DNA of 64,000 nt from Centrapalus pauciflorus. Lineage: Eukaryota > Streptophyta > Magnoliopsida > Asterales > Asteraceae. Numbering within the stretch: position 1 is the first letter of the stretch; each line of letters starts with the position of its first letter. The notes below the pieces were generated by a model. The model ran no database searches, was not told the DNA's origin, and was given only the letters and a program-made list of their open reading frames with translations. Position numbers and translations under genes: made by a program. The stretch spans positions 62,001-126,000 of the forward strand of contig JAANYP010001190.1 in NCBI GenBank assembly GCA_020465985.1, given 5' to 3'. This document shows positions 20,701 to 31,000 of the stretch, piece by piece.

Positions 20701-20799
20701 CCATGGAGATCTGAAGCCAGGAAGTTCCAAAAGGTAGTTAAAGTTTGTATAGATGCTGGATTATATGCAGGTAGTAGTATATATAGCTCTAGTACTTAA
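17758..20799 (+). CDS. Copia-2 envelope-like accessory protein (1013 residues)
   Basis: The frame is fully open. The N-terminal 220 residues (MAIRAFVPKHNMVLNPDMN, FREVLDFLAESRIGHALWHN, VLPYIRQFYDHLQV) match by eye the start of the copia-1 extra ORF. Then come a Gln-rich tract (18580-18650), a Pro-rich segment with PPPPPP (near 19240), a coiled coil of about 90 residues (19350-19590), a very acidic segment (19800-19950) and a Lys-rich KKEEKKDRLKMKKKMR (20095-20145). A C-terminal globular part (GGIISWFFDKELQLF ... FKRLKPRTGKRV) closes it. No clear signal peptide or membrane helix is seen. Function is unknown; structural or RNA-binding roles are as possible as an envelope role. This is the longest intact gene in the window. 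Confidence 0.82.
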   Translation: MAIRAFVPKHNMVLNPDMNLPEAQGFREVLDFLAESRIGHALWHNVQLVLPYIRQFYDHLQVDCSVTPTVLRTRIEGQPLVFSADMIRQVLQLGTQEQEAGPIEFPMNIRQAAFQRMGYSLDVTKVSYMKSGLIGQWRFLAHVFMVCFAAKKAGFDYIVAKIQSGIVAMVYNRPYSFSEMIFSEFVHQISAPENQQFLLYPRFIMMLIRHFLPNLPITNDFQSVAILDKRIFADCSSHRGRLAVPVARPLFGAIVDRDFQAPEDANWAGVVEFPQQQQQQQRQQQQQQQRQQQQQPRARPRDPRRRQRPAASQIPATRPSTSQQPEVTEAGPSNIQEAGPSNVAREAEQLSQTLNEIWEAGPHANEDVAAALVGELLSPPVDEDDIFRDVEEYEPEGADDGLTSSETESESAEVPAAAVPDIQIGTYGSRLIINEGGSRRRVNRELEESDFEEEEVAQLVTRQRAKRHRFMQGSSSAPVDQPEIPQHQEPQTTSPPPPPPQDEPYIPSPFIPTPIQSIPSTSTTYTDNQRFLQLKARVDFQNVQILSLTKAIGEIQTHNANLDKENADLKKIVEQVQEENVELKTFVCDQAAEIRSMRSLIEQLMKNLQAQGETSCRDQEVQRRDDNEGDDPGANKEIESVDFPAAQVTQIQGEPSTEGEEGGSGKEAGSSRVLDSDMIDALKDIEEELMDFDDEEEELEEGEFIPEEVVDWKSDDEVLDDEDDQVNEVIINSQPVTELYEGQNHNVIDIDYIKVASVEDKELEEAEKEPSRTDLINLWFKKEEKKDRLKMKKKMRVPGAGNFSGGIISWFFDKELQLFILKRRDGLQYLRRTLKAFNSLPKIEVKELAWKELINIGEDQYAEVVARIIRKEGRSGKFKRLKPRTGKRVEDQSRIDPHTGRPWARMVYQPVRCLKKVPMKSMPQNVLRNMKWWYLEIDTAEAIMEDQDEQVILKVYDPLHLINLSKDDLKKLHDQPIFFTEPWRSEARKFQKVVKVCIDAGLYAGSSIYSSST

Positions 20800-20833
20800 A
20801 TTTGATATAATGTAAATAATTAGAAGCTATCGT

Positions 20834-20845
20834 CAAGGGGGAGTC
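20834..20845 (+). other. Polypurine tract of copia-2
   Basis: CAAGGGGGAGTC lies directly before the LTR start TGTTGGTACACC. Confidence 0.88.
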
Positions 20846-21504
20846 TGTTGGTACACCCTGTGTGACGATAGCAGTCTAATCGATCTGCATTATGGTTTAA
20901 GTAATATTCTGAGTATTAACAAGTGTTTTGATATATATGTTTATATGTGTTTGTCTGTTATTGATTGTGTGTTTGAACTTGATGTAACATATTACAAGAA
21001 GTTCAAACATAAAGGTCAAAGATTAACTCAAGCATAAGTAAAACATAAGTTTCATCACTTAAGAGTTTAAGTGTTTTTGGCTAGATTCGAATTACTTAAG
21101 GGAATACATTCGAATCTGAGATAGATTCGAATGAGACCTTAGATTCGAATGGGCTAGATTCGAGGATGTCAATATGGACAGACTCGAATGGGCTTTGGGC
21201 CAGATTCGAGTTTGGCCCACATCAGACTCGAATCAGGGTCTATAATTAGGGATAGACTCGAAATATTATCAGACTTTTTGCAGAATTCGTGAGGGATTAA
21301 GCAAAGGGCGATCTCGAGTTTATCAGCTAGGTGAGTGCCGTTTCGGAGAGAATTAGTTCGTAGGATCGTTTGTGTGTCGTTCGTTCAGCGTCTAATAGTC
21401 TCCGTGTTCCGTTGGTTGAGAGTTGTCCGTGTAACCGTCAACGAGGATTCCGCACTCGTTCACGGATCCGCGTCTAGATAGATCTTGCAGTCGTAGAGCT
21501 TACA
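20846..21504 (+). repeat. Copia-2 3' LTR
   Basis: It begins TGTTGGTACACCCTGTGTG and ends AGCTTACA. It carries the same set of AGATTCGAAT words as the 5' LTR, and from about position 200 onward the two are nearly the same. The first 200 bases differ by many substitutions and indels. The bases that follow (GACAC...) belong to gypsy B, not to the element that flanks the 5' LTR. Confidence 0.92.
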
Positions 21505-21519
21505 GACACATAGATTTTC

Positions 21520-22060
21520 TTTTAATCAGAAGACCCTTCCGAAGACTAGCCGGTTGACGAAGAAGAAGACCCTTCCGAAGACGAGGAAGATAACTCCGGT
21601 CCTGCAGCACCCATTGCCTCACCACCACCACCACATTGCATTCCATTTCACAAACCATATCGAAACCACCTCAACGGACAGCTGATTGTGCGCACGCTCC
21701 GAAAAAGGGTAAAAATATCACAACAAGAGTCTATCCCGGTCCCTGTTCCCCCCCCCCCCCAACCAACCTTGCCACAACGGCGACGGGTAGATGCAAGACG
21801 CTGGGGATGGATGCCAAACACCCTCCAAGAATGGAGCAAGAGGAGGGAATCCCCACCCACTCAAGATCTGGGGACCATCCACCGAGCAAACACCACCACT
21901 CACCCAAGAATCCATAACTCAAACCGTACCTCTAGTGGTGGCAAGGACCACTCAACACGATCTCCAGTATCGGGAGCTTAGCCAAGACTTAGGGGAGATT
22001 ACTACAAGGATCGAGAGGGAGGAAATGCAAAACACCAATATATATTAGGGCAACCAGAAT
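21520..22060 (+). pseudogene. Accessory acidic/coiled ORF upstream of gag in gypsy B, remnant
   Basis: Two frames together match the better preserved copy in gypsy C (50352-51181): ESIPVPVPPPPQP, ARRWGWMPNTLQEW, then TPPLTQESITQTVPLVVAR and EREEMQNTNI. A frameshift near 21840 separates the halves, and the acidic N-terminus is mostly lost. I do not know its function. A long acidic and coiled ORF before gag is, from memory, found in some gypsy elements of asterids. Confidence 0.6.
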
Positions 22061-22467
22061 ATTCAGACGATTCAACAAGACAAAATCAACGAATTGCAAC
22101 AGTAATTAGTAGAGTGCGAAGCCCGTAATGCAGAGCTAACTCAACGCTCTGTAATACGGGGAAACCCCCGACCACTCTCACACCTAGTCATCCTATTACA
22201 ATAGTTATGTAGGATATTATCTTGTATTTCCATTATGTCTTATAAATTCTAAGAAGTATTAGGACCCGATGTAATCAAAATACTTGAAATTTTTCGAGTA
22301 AAACCCGACTCCTTATGTAACAAATTAAATCAAGTATCGATGAAATCTATGTTATGTGCTTAAAAAAATTTATGTGCAACAATGGTGCTACAATTATGTG
22401 TTCCCTTTTAAATTTATAGTCAATAGATTCGCTCCCTTGTACCATTTATATTACTTTATTCAAGATA
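22061..22467 (+). other. Gypsy B spacer between accessory ORF and gag
   Basis: It is alignable by eye with the gypsy C spacer (51182-51429), for example CTCCCACACCTAGT-like text. No gene is supported. Confidence 0.6.
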
Positions 22468-24002
22468 ATGCCGCCAAGAAGAACAATGAGCACTGCTGTA
22501 ATTAAGCAACTCGTTGCTCAACGTGTGGCTGCTGCTATAGCTACGTATGAAACAAATAGAAATAGCACTGCAAGCGGAGGTGTTGGAGGAGCAAGTGGCA
22601 CTGCGGGAGGAACCGAAACCAATCAAAGGGGGTTGGTATCAAGGGATTTCTAAGTTGCATGCCTCGTTACTTTAATGGAACGGAAGGTGCAGTTGGGCTA
22701 GTTTGCTGGTTTGAGAAGCTTGAATCTGTCTTCCGTGGCAGTGGCTGTATCAAGGATGTGAAGGTCAAGTTTGCCACTTACACCGTGCAAGATGGTGCTC
22801 TAACATGGTGGAATTCTTATGCCCAGTCAGTTGCAATTGACACGGCTTATCAACTCGCATGGACAGAGTTGAAACAAATGATAACGGATGAATACTGCCC
22901 AAGAAATGAACTGCAGTAGATGGAATCCGAATTCTGGAATCTGACAATGAAGGGTACGGATGTCACTGGGTACACCAACCATTTTCATGAGCTAAGTCTG
23001 CAATGCCCACAGATGGTCACCCCCGAATACAAGCGTATCGAACGCTTTATTTGGGGACTCGCTCCTCAGATTCAAGGGAATGTAACCTCCCCAAATCCAA
23101 CAACGATTCAAAGCGCCATTCGGATGGCGAATAACCTAATGGATCAAGTGGTGAGACGGGTAGAAGCTAAGGCTGGAGAGAACAAGAGGAAGTGGGAGGA
23201 TTGCTAGGGGAAGAATTTGGGCCCGCAAGCTAAGAAGCCTGAAACCATTACTGCGTTTGTTGCTGAGGCTAAACCAAGAAAGGGTTACACTAGTAACAAA
23301 CCTCTGTGTAACAAATGCATCTACCATCACGTAGATCCTTGTCCTACCCCATGCGTAAAGTGTAAGAGAATTGGTCATCTGAACAAAAATTGTAGGAGTA
23401 ACAACAATGGAAACAACAATGGAGCACAAAGAAGCTGCTTTGAATGTGGGAACGTTGGGCATTTTAGGAAGGACTGCCTAAAGTCGATAAACAACGGTGG
23501 AGCTCAAGGAAGAGCTTTTTTGTTGGGAGCTGGTGATGCTCGACAGGATCCCAACGTTGTTATGGGTACGTTCCTTCTGAACGATGTATATGCATATGTG
23601 TTATTTGATACTACGGCTGATAGAAATTTTATATCTACTAAATTTAGTGAACAATTGAATGCCACTCTTTCCCCATTAGACACTTCTTATGCCATAGAGT
23701 TAGTTCATGGTAAGTTGATTGAAACAAGTAGTATAATTAAAGAGTGCACTGTAAAATTAGTAGATCTTCCCTTTAAAATAGACTTCATGTCTATTGAACT
23801 TGGAAGCTTCGATGTGGTTATCGGTATGGATTGGTTATCACATAATCATGCAGAAATCTTGTGTGATAAGAAGGTCGTATGTATACCATTCAAGAAAAAG
23901 AAAGCCCTAACAGTCCAAGGAGAAAGAAAGAACCCTCAGTTAAACATCATATTTGGTTTAGGAACTCTGAAGTGTCTCCGAAAGGGATTCAAGCGGTTCT
24001 AG
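22468..24002 (+). pseudogene. gag: Gypsy B Gag and aspartic protease, broken
   Basis: It starts MPPRRTMSTAVIKQLVAQRVAAA at 22468. The frame shifts near 22655, and stops occur at 22917-22919 and 23205-23207. The capsid-like region is clear (WFEKLESVF, ALTWWNSYAQ, EYCPRNEL, KRIERFIWGLAPQIQGNV). Two knuckles follow, CVKCKRIGHLNKNC and CFECGNVGHFRKDC. The protease site reads VLFDTTADRNF where the family and gypsy C have DTGA, so the conserved Gly next to the catalytic Asp is lost. The frame shifts again near 23960 before RT. Confidence 0.87.
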
Positions 24003-25345
24003 TATACATGATGGAGAAAGAGTCGAAGGAGAAGCGACTCGAAGAGATCCCTATGGTTCGTGATTACCCCAAAGTCTTTCGTGAAGACTTGTCTGGACTT
24101 CCACCACCTAGGCAAGTAGAATTTCAGATTCACTTAGTGCGTGGAGCTGCACCTGGGGCACGAGCACCTTACCGATTAGCCCCATCAAAGACGCAAGAAA
24201 TATCCTATCAGCTGCAAGAGCTTTTGGATGAAGGTTTCATCCGACCAAGGACCTCACCATAGGGAGCTCCGGTCTTGTTCGTAAATAAATCTTATAGGAT
24301 GTGTATAGACTATCGTGAGCTGAATAAGTGAACAATCAAGAACCGATACCCTCTCCCCAGAATCGACGACTTATTCGACCAGCTGCGATCAGGATATCGT
24401 CAGGTTAAGGTACGCAAGGAGGATGATCCAAAAACGGATTTCAGAACTCGTTATGGTCATTACCAGTTTCAGGTGATGCCATTCGGTTTGACCACGGCGC
24501 CAGCGGTATTTATGGATCTTATGAATCGTGTGTGGAAACCCAATTTAGAAAAAATCGTTATTGTCTTTATAGATGACATCCTTATTTACTCATGAAGCAA
24601 GAAGGAGCACGAACAACACCTGAAGTTGATTTTGGAGCTACTAGAGAAAGAACAACTATATGCCAAATTTTCAAAGTGTGATTTTTGGCTGCGAGAAGTA
24701 AAATTCATTGGTCATGTGATCAACAGTCAAGGAATACAAGTAGATCCATCGAAAATGGAGGCCAATAAAAACTGGGCAACACCTAGAACTTCCACAGAAA
24801 TCTGTCAGTTCTTAGGTCTTGCCGGTTATCATAGACGATTTATTCAGAACTTCTCAAAGATAGCTGGTTCTTTAACAGAATTGACTCAAAAGGATGTAAA
24901 GTACAACTGGGGTGAAGAACAGGAGTCATCTTTTCAACTGCTAAAACAAAGGTTGTGTAGCGCACCTATTCTATCATTACCCGAAGGAACTCAGAATTTC
25001 GTGGTCTACTTCGATGCCTCACACAATGGGTTGTGATGTGTGTTAGTGCAGAGGGATAATGTTATTGCTTAGGCATCGCGACGACTTAAGATCCACGAGG
25101 TGAACTACATGACATATGATCTAGAGCTTGGAGCTGTAGTATTTGCCCTCAAGATCTGGAGACACTATCTTGACGGTACAAAGTGCACAGTGTTTACCGA
25201 TCATAAGAGTCTTTAACACATTTGGAACCAGAAAGAGTTGAATATGAGACAACGTCGTTGGGTGAAACTGCTTAGTGATTATGATTGTGTTATTCGTTAT
25301 CACCCGGGCAAAACAAATGTTGTAGCCGATGCTTTAAGTTAGAAG
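24003..25345 (+). pseudogene. pol: Gypsy B reverse transcriptase and RNase H, broken
   Basis: Recognisable parts are RQVEFQIHLVRGAAPGARAPYRLAP, GFIRPRTSP with TGG changed to a stop, MCIDYRELNK, PRIDDLFDQL, FRTRYGHYQFQVMPFGLT and VFIDDILIYS. About 30 bases are missing near 24390: DDLFDQL runs directly into RSGYRQVKV, deleting the first catalytic Asp of RT. RNase H follows with FVVYFDASHNGL, LELGAVVFALKIWRHYL and TVFTDHKSL, and several stops (25035, 25070, 25215, 25340). No active enzyme is possible. Confidence 0.87.
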
Positions 25346-26858
25346 GAACGAGTTTAGCCTTTGGAAATCCGAGCCCTGGTCATTACTATACAATCAAACC
25401 TAAACTCTTAGATCTCTGAGGCACAGAAAGAAGCGGTCAAGGAAGGAAACGTGTTGGATGAAACTCTAAGAGGCACGGATAAACAACTTGAAATCAAGAC
25501 TGATGGATGCTGGTACTTCATAAACAAAATTTGGCTACCTAAATTCAGAGGATTAAGGAAGCTAGTCATGATTGAAGGGCATAAGACAAGATATGATATT
25601 CACCCAGGATCAGATAAGATGCATCACGACTTGAAGGAACTATACTGGTGGCCGAACATGAAGGCTGACATTGCTATGTATGTGAGCAAGTGCTTAACAT
25701 GCTTGAAGGTTAATGTTGAGCATCAAAACCCGTTTGGACTATTGGTATAACCAAAGATACCACACTGGAAGTGGGAAAAGATAACCATGGAGTTCATCAA
25801 GAAGCTGCCAAAAACTTCTGGTGGTTATGACACCATTTGGGTAATCATTGACCGACTCACAAAGTCTGCACATTTCCTGCCTATCAAAAAGACTGATAAG
25901 ATGGATAATCTAACACGATTCTATCTTAAAGAAGTTGTCTCAAGGCATGGAGTTCTAGTATTGATTATTTCTGATAGAGATAGTCGGTTTATATCGAGGT
26001 TCTGGCAATCGTTGCAAGAAGCTTTGGGTACACGATTAGACATGAGTACAACATACCACCCTCAGACTGATGGTCAAAGCGAGAGAACCCTTCAAACGTT
26101 GGAGGACATGTTAAGGGCATGCGTAATTGATTTTGGCAAAAGTTAGGATAGACATTTGCCATTAGCCGAGTTCTCTTACAACAATAGTTACCACTCGAGT
26201 ATTAAAGTTGCTCCGTTTGAGGCACTATATGGGGGTAAGTGTTGATCACCTATTTGTTGGGCTGAAGTTGGGGATAGCCAAATTACCAGCCCAGAAATCA
26301 TACATGTGACAACTGAGAAGAATAGTGCAAATACGGAACCGACTAAAAACTACTCAGGATTGGCAGAAAAGTTACACAAAGGTTAGAAGGAACGATCTGG
26401 AATTTCAAGAAGGATATCTGGTGATATTGAAAGTCTCACATGGAAGGTGTAATCCGTTTTGGAAAGTGAGGGAGGCTTAATCCTCGTTACATCGGACCAT
26501 TCGAGATTTCCAAGAGAATTGGTCTAGTAGCTTACTGACTTGAACTACCCCCAGAGCTAAGCAGTGTACACAATACTTTCCATGTATAATATATGAAGAA
26601 GTGTCTGTCAGATGAAACGCTCATCATACCCATGGAAGAACTACAACTGGATGACAAGCTACGTTTCATTGAAAAACCTGTAGAAATCATGGACCGAGAA
26701 GTCAAGAAACTAAAACACAGCCGCATACCCATAGTGAAGGTCAGGTGGAACTCTAAACGTGGTCCAGAATTGACCTGGGAATGCGAAGATAAGATTAAGC
26801 AGAAGTACCCTCACCTTTTCTCAAGTAACAGAAATTCCCTTAACAGGGGCATACTGTA
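25346..26858 (+). pseudogene. pol: Gypsy B integrase and chromodomain, broken
   Basis: The integrase zinc region HPGSDKMHHDLKELYWWPNMK ... CLTCLKV (25600-25720) precedes the core with ITMEFIKKLP, ISDRDSRFISRFWQ and HPQTDGQSERTLQT (25780-26110). After stops and shifts at 26145-26580 the C-terminus ends in a chromodomain-like segment, IPIVKVRWNSKRGPELTWECEDKIKQ (26730-26800). Chromodomains mark the chromovirus branch of Ty3/gypsy and are thought to steer integration toward modified chromatin. Confidence 0.86.
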
Positions 26859-27562
26859 ACAACCGAAAGTAAATCAGGCTAGCATTTATAACTAAATCAA
26901 TAGTCATTAGTAATTAATCAAAGTGATTAACAATTTCATGATGAATTTCCTTACAATCAGAAACAATTTCGTCGGTGTGATCCGGTGACACGACATAGTA
27001 ATTAATTCGATCAATTTACGATATGATATATTGATTCAACTAAGTGCATAATTAAATTAAAATTAGAGACACTAATCATGCATTAACAATCTTACATAAC
27101 TTTAATTATGCAAGACAAAAAAATTGAATATACCCCATAAATATCTATCATGGCCGGCCATGAAAACTAGTACAAAACTAGATTTTGACTTTCCTTTTTT
27201 AATCCAAACCCCATTAACCATCTACATCAAATCTTTCACACACACCTCCCTTTCATTTCATCCAAAGTCACACTCAATCTCCACTTGCAAGACCTCTTCA
27301 TCATCTATACATAGACACCAAATCCTCTCTTAATTTTTACACCTTCAAAACACAAAATTCATCTCCTTCTCTTCTCTCAAAATCGGCCAAGAAGCTCCAA
27401 AAACACCAAAGTTTGCAACTTTTTGTTCTTCAAGTTTTTCAAGGAAGTTATTGTGCAACTAGTTCAAGAACAATTATTATACTCACTTGCATACTTTTAA
27501 TACGTTTAAGTAAGTAAAAACGATCTTATTACTTCTTATATTTATGTTAATATAAGTCTTGC

Positions 27563-27642
<80 letters not shown>

Positions 27643-29152
27643 CACCAACAATAACAAGTTTCATTAAAAGTCAAGTTTATAAACAACACGTTTTGTTGTA
27701 AATTTTGTTCCTTCAAATGTGTTTATAAATATATAAACTCATGTAGACATAAATATTATGAAAACAAGTAATATAAATGGGTTTCATAACCTTTGATACA
27801 TGTGTTTTTTAATAAACAACAAGAATCACAAGTTGTTGTAAGGTTGTGAAATTCAGATTTTTCGGCCAAAATATTACATCAACTTTGAAGAATCATAACT
27901 AATTCAAAACATAACGATATGAGTTAATTATTGTTCCAGAATTTAGATCTATGTTTTAACTAAATATCTGGGGGTTTTCATAATTTAACTTGGAAACCAA
28001 AAAGTCTAATAGCTCAGTTATGGCCACCATAGGGTTTTTAACGAGCCTTTTTCCTAAACTAAACACCTCAAAAAATTACCGTTCTTACCTTGAAAAACTC
28101 ATTGTATGTAGCCGTTTTATGATTATGTATACCAAAGCCCAAATCGTTTTGGAGCTTGGTTAAAAACAACCACAAAGTAGGCCGAAAAACCTCGATAAAT
28201 CCTGGAAAATCCTTATAAATAAGCTTGAACTTTTTAAAAGGGTTTTTGCATAGAGACTTGTTAAGTTGGGTGATTTAAAACTTAAAAACCATCATACACG
28301 CATATTATCATTTATAGGAATTACTAAGTCCCTCATTTCCATGTCAACGGCACAATCTTCATTTTTACGCTCATTTTTGTCATCACTCTTACGGTGAGTC
28401 TTCATAGCCCCTATTTTCACAATGTTATGTTTTGGGGTGAAAATATATGTTACAATTTTCATATGGACACAATACATGCTAGATTTCTTTTTATGTATTA
28501 CACACATGTGGTTTCGTCATGTCCTCAATCATGAACCCTTAATTACATTTATGTAAACGTGAATATCAAATGGATAGATCTATCGGGATTAGTGACCCCC
28601 CCCACCCGGGTTGGTCGCGCCAATTGTTAACGGGTGCATATATATTTAATATCATAGTATTATAGTGGTTAATACTACATAGGGCAAACTCATAATTAGG
28701 TTCGGTTGCATGATGGTTACATGTAATACATAACATGGAATTTATGCTTTATAAATTCAAACTCAATCGTTGTAGTCCATACAAGTCATTATTTCGTGTA
28801 AACCTATGAGGTCACCAACAATTTTTGGGACGTATTTTAGCGTGTATTTTCAGGTAATTAAGACGAGTATCATGCATTGGAAGCGTAACAAGGCTTTCTC
28901 ATATTTTGAAGTCGTAACAAGTTTCAAACTCACGAAGATTTATTAGCATATATAATTCACTTTTTAATCATGTATTTTAATCTCCACAATGCGATCTACT
29001 TTATGACTTATTTGGGTTATGTAAAAACAATATTTTATTTTGAAGTTATCAATGTATTTTTGAAAACGTCCATTTAGTGGTCATTCGCTTGATTATGACT
29101 ATGCTTCCGTGACATCACACCTAGTTGCCAACCGGGGTAACGGTGTGTGACA
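26855..29152 (+). repeat. Gypsy B 3' LTR
   Basis: It starts TGTAACAACCGAAAG and ends GGGGTAACGGTGTGTGACA. Large parts align by eye with the gypsy C LTRs, including the AAAACGTCCAT...GTGGTCATTC terminus. A (TA)n tract lies at about 27567-27640. No second LTR exists for this element in the window. Confidence 0.87.
27567..27640. repeat. (TA)n microsatellite in the gypsy B LTR
   Basis: An uninterrupted TA dinucleotide run. Confidence 0.95.
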
Positions 29153-30179
29153 AGTATAAAGTCACACAGATTTGTCTCAATGTTTCTATGTTTCTATTAA
29201 CAAGTAAGTTAATTTTACAAACAAGTATGGATTGTGGGAAGATCCAAACTGAGATGACAGAATTGAACAACAGATCACACTAGTCTAAGACACTCAAACT
29301 AGTTACAAGACACAATCGAACATCTTTAGGAACATTGAACATGTTTGAGGAATGGTTCACTAAGAACATCTTAGACACACTAGCTTTTTCACTCAAGTAG
29401 AAGCAGAACGTGCATGCATGAAAAACACAATTTCTTTTGGCATTCAAGTTCTTGTGATTGCTCTTTCACCTTTTATTTCCTTCAAAGAGAATATGTTTTA
29501 TTTTGCTAATATTTTCCTACCTTTTCCTACCTTTCATCAATCTTTTCAGCATGCCATACTTTAGCATTACTTAGTGCATTTCATAAGCATTTTACATTAT
29601 TGCAAGCAGCTCTAATGTTGACCACTAGTCCTGGTGCATATACACGGATAGCTAGCCCCATATTACAGACTGATCATCTGTAGCGGTTTATACGAGTGGT
29701 AGCATTTCCTTTCCTAAGGTGCATTGTCTCAATTTGTGCAAGCGTAATATTGGTGCAAGCTTTGTTTTGATTCGGCCTATCATAGGCATATTTTTGCCAC
29801 ATATCATACATGCATCATGTTTAATCTGTTTATATAACCAAGCAATTAGCTTACATTGCTACCTTACAATTTTAAATGCAAAGGTAAAGAATAAGTAGGA
29901 CCATTTGCTTAGGTTTACTACCTGATCTACCCAGAGAACTTCAGCTCACTATTTTCAGCTTGTGGTATTCCCTAGTGGTGCTTTAGGATCCGGGTAGCTA
30001 CTTTTGTTATTATGTGATGTAATAGTAACTTAGTAATTTAACCTTGTATCATGTGTAGTGCATGACCTCGTTGTAATATTCTATTTAGATTTGTGGAACC
30101 ATTTGACTTGGTGTGGTGATTATGGTGATTGCTTATTATTCTTGGGATTATGAATGCATGATTAAGGCAGGATGTGACA
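29153..30179 (+). repeat. LTR fragment G, probably of another chromovirus
   Basis: No gene. The text has the feel of the 3' part of a long gypsy LTR (GAGAACTTCAGCTCAC, GGATCCGGGTAGCTAC, TGTGATGTAATAGTAAC) and ends GGATGTGACA, matching the TGTGACA ends of the B and C LTRs. The left end is cut by gypsy B. No PBS follows, so it is either a 3' LTR or a solo LTR. Confidence 0.45.
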
Positions 30180-30329
30180 CCGGGCTTTGCATACAAAACA
30201 ATACTTCTCTTGTATGCAGTGATGTTGTCATTACCTTCAATCCAAATACCAGCTACCTATCCACGAAAGATTTGAACGTGGTGTATAAAACATTTTATTT
30301 TGAATAAATAAAACACAAGTTTGTGTATT

Positions 30330-31000
30330 CAAACCTTAGATTTAGTCCGCCAATTGTACACCCTCTGGTCAAGTTCCACTGATGCATTCAAAGTGAACCT
30401 ATAATTGTCGAGAGCTCAACAAGGCTTCGAAATGTTCTCACATACGGGTTTGTATAATGAACACGAGTCAATATTTGAGTGATGTGTTTATCAAGATTTG
30501 CCCAATGTATTTTATTTGAATAAACATATTTAGAATCATAAAAATATGACAGTCAACATCTTGATTTTCCATCTATGGAATATAAATGACCGATTTTATG
30601 ATATATCCATATGTGAAGTATATGCTCCACATGTCATATTAGTTTTTGTATCATTCAAATTTACACCCATAGACGTGAAGGAAAAGTTCGTGTTGTACGC
30701 ACGTATATTGTTCCTGGACATTTCACCTAATTCAGATTCAAAGGTGAAGAGATGATATAACTCTTGGGCAATTGGTGAGAGTGCCAACTTTGTCTTTCCA
30801 TTCATGCTACAAAAGGTGGGAAATTCAAATTGTAAGTGTTTTGCTCCACAATGAACACACGAATTTTCTACCTTCAATACACGATGTTCCTTAGGGATAC
30901 CATCATAAACAAAGACATATGGATCCTCATTATGGATCTCATCTTTAATTAATATGTTGGCATTGGCCTCAGCACAACATCCTACATCCATTTTCATTGA
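30330..31000 (-). pseudogene. Helitron helicase-like protein fragment
   Basis: Read on the minus strand, 30997-30596 gives a fragment with IPKEHRVLKVENSCVHCGAKH, FPTFCSMNGK, LYHLFTFESE and RNNIRAYNTNFSFTSMGVNL. This is the region before and at the start of the Helitron_like_N domain in plant Helitron Rep/helicase proteins. Downstream, out of frame, IHWANLDKHITQILTRVHYTNPYVRTFRSL (in parts) matches the following conserved stretch, with FYDS near 30535 and NPYVRTFRSL near 30440. The Rep HUH motifs and the helicase are absent. It is a non-functional piece of a rolling-circle transposon. Confidence 0.78.

Larger units (their letters stand above)
7962..21504 (+). mobile_element. Copia-2: Sirevirus with both LTRs, gag, pol and a long envelope-like ORF
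   Basis: A 13.5-kb element with LTRs at 7962-8606 and 20846-21504, a tRNA-iMet PBS, gag with two zinc knuckles, PR-IN, a degraded RT/RNase H, a 2.2-kb spacer, an envelope-like ORF and a PPT. It is long for Ty1/copia, as Sireviruses with the extra ORF tend to be. The 5-bp flanks do not match (ATATC on the left, GACAC on the right). The left flank is copia-1 LTR and the right flank is gypsy B internal sequence. The LTRs agree closely in their 3' two thirds but differ strongly in the first 200 bp. Confidence 0.93.
21505..29152 (+). mobile_element. Gypsy B: chromovirus-type Ty3/gypsy element without its 5' LTR
   Basis: Order: accessory ORF remnant, gag with zinc knuckles, protease, RT, RNase H, integrase, chromodomain and a 2.3-kb 3' LTR. 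It is the same family as gypsy C (47843-55498), which shows what is missing: the 5' LTR, the PBS and the start of the accessory ORF. The break falls exactly at the end of the copia-2 3' LTR. Many stops and frameshifts make it inactive. Confidence 0.9.

Noticed and set aside
27124..27333. 69-codon frame
   Set aside because: It is within the gypsy B LTR, low complexity, with no similarity recognised.
28595..28612. C-rich run with CCCGGG as a control site
   Set aside because: A single short homopolymer-like tract in an LTR. The equivalent place in gypsy C LTRs is not C-rich.
30113..30307. 64-codon plus-strand frame
   Set aside because: It crosses the border between LTR fragment G and the Helitron fragment, so it cannot be a real gene.
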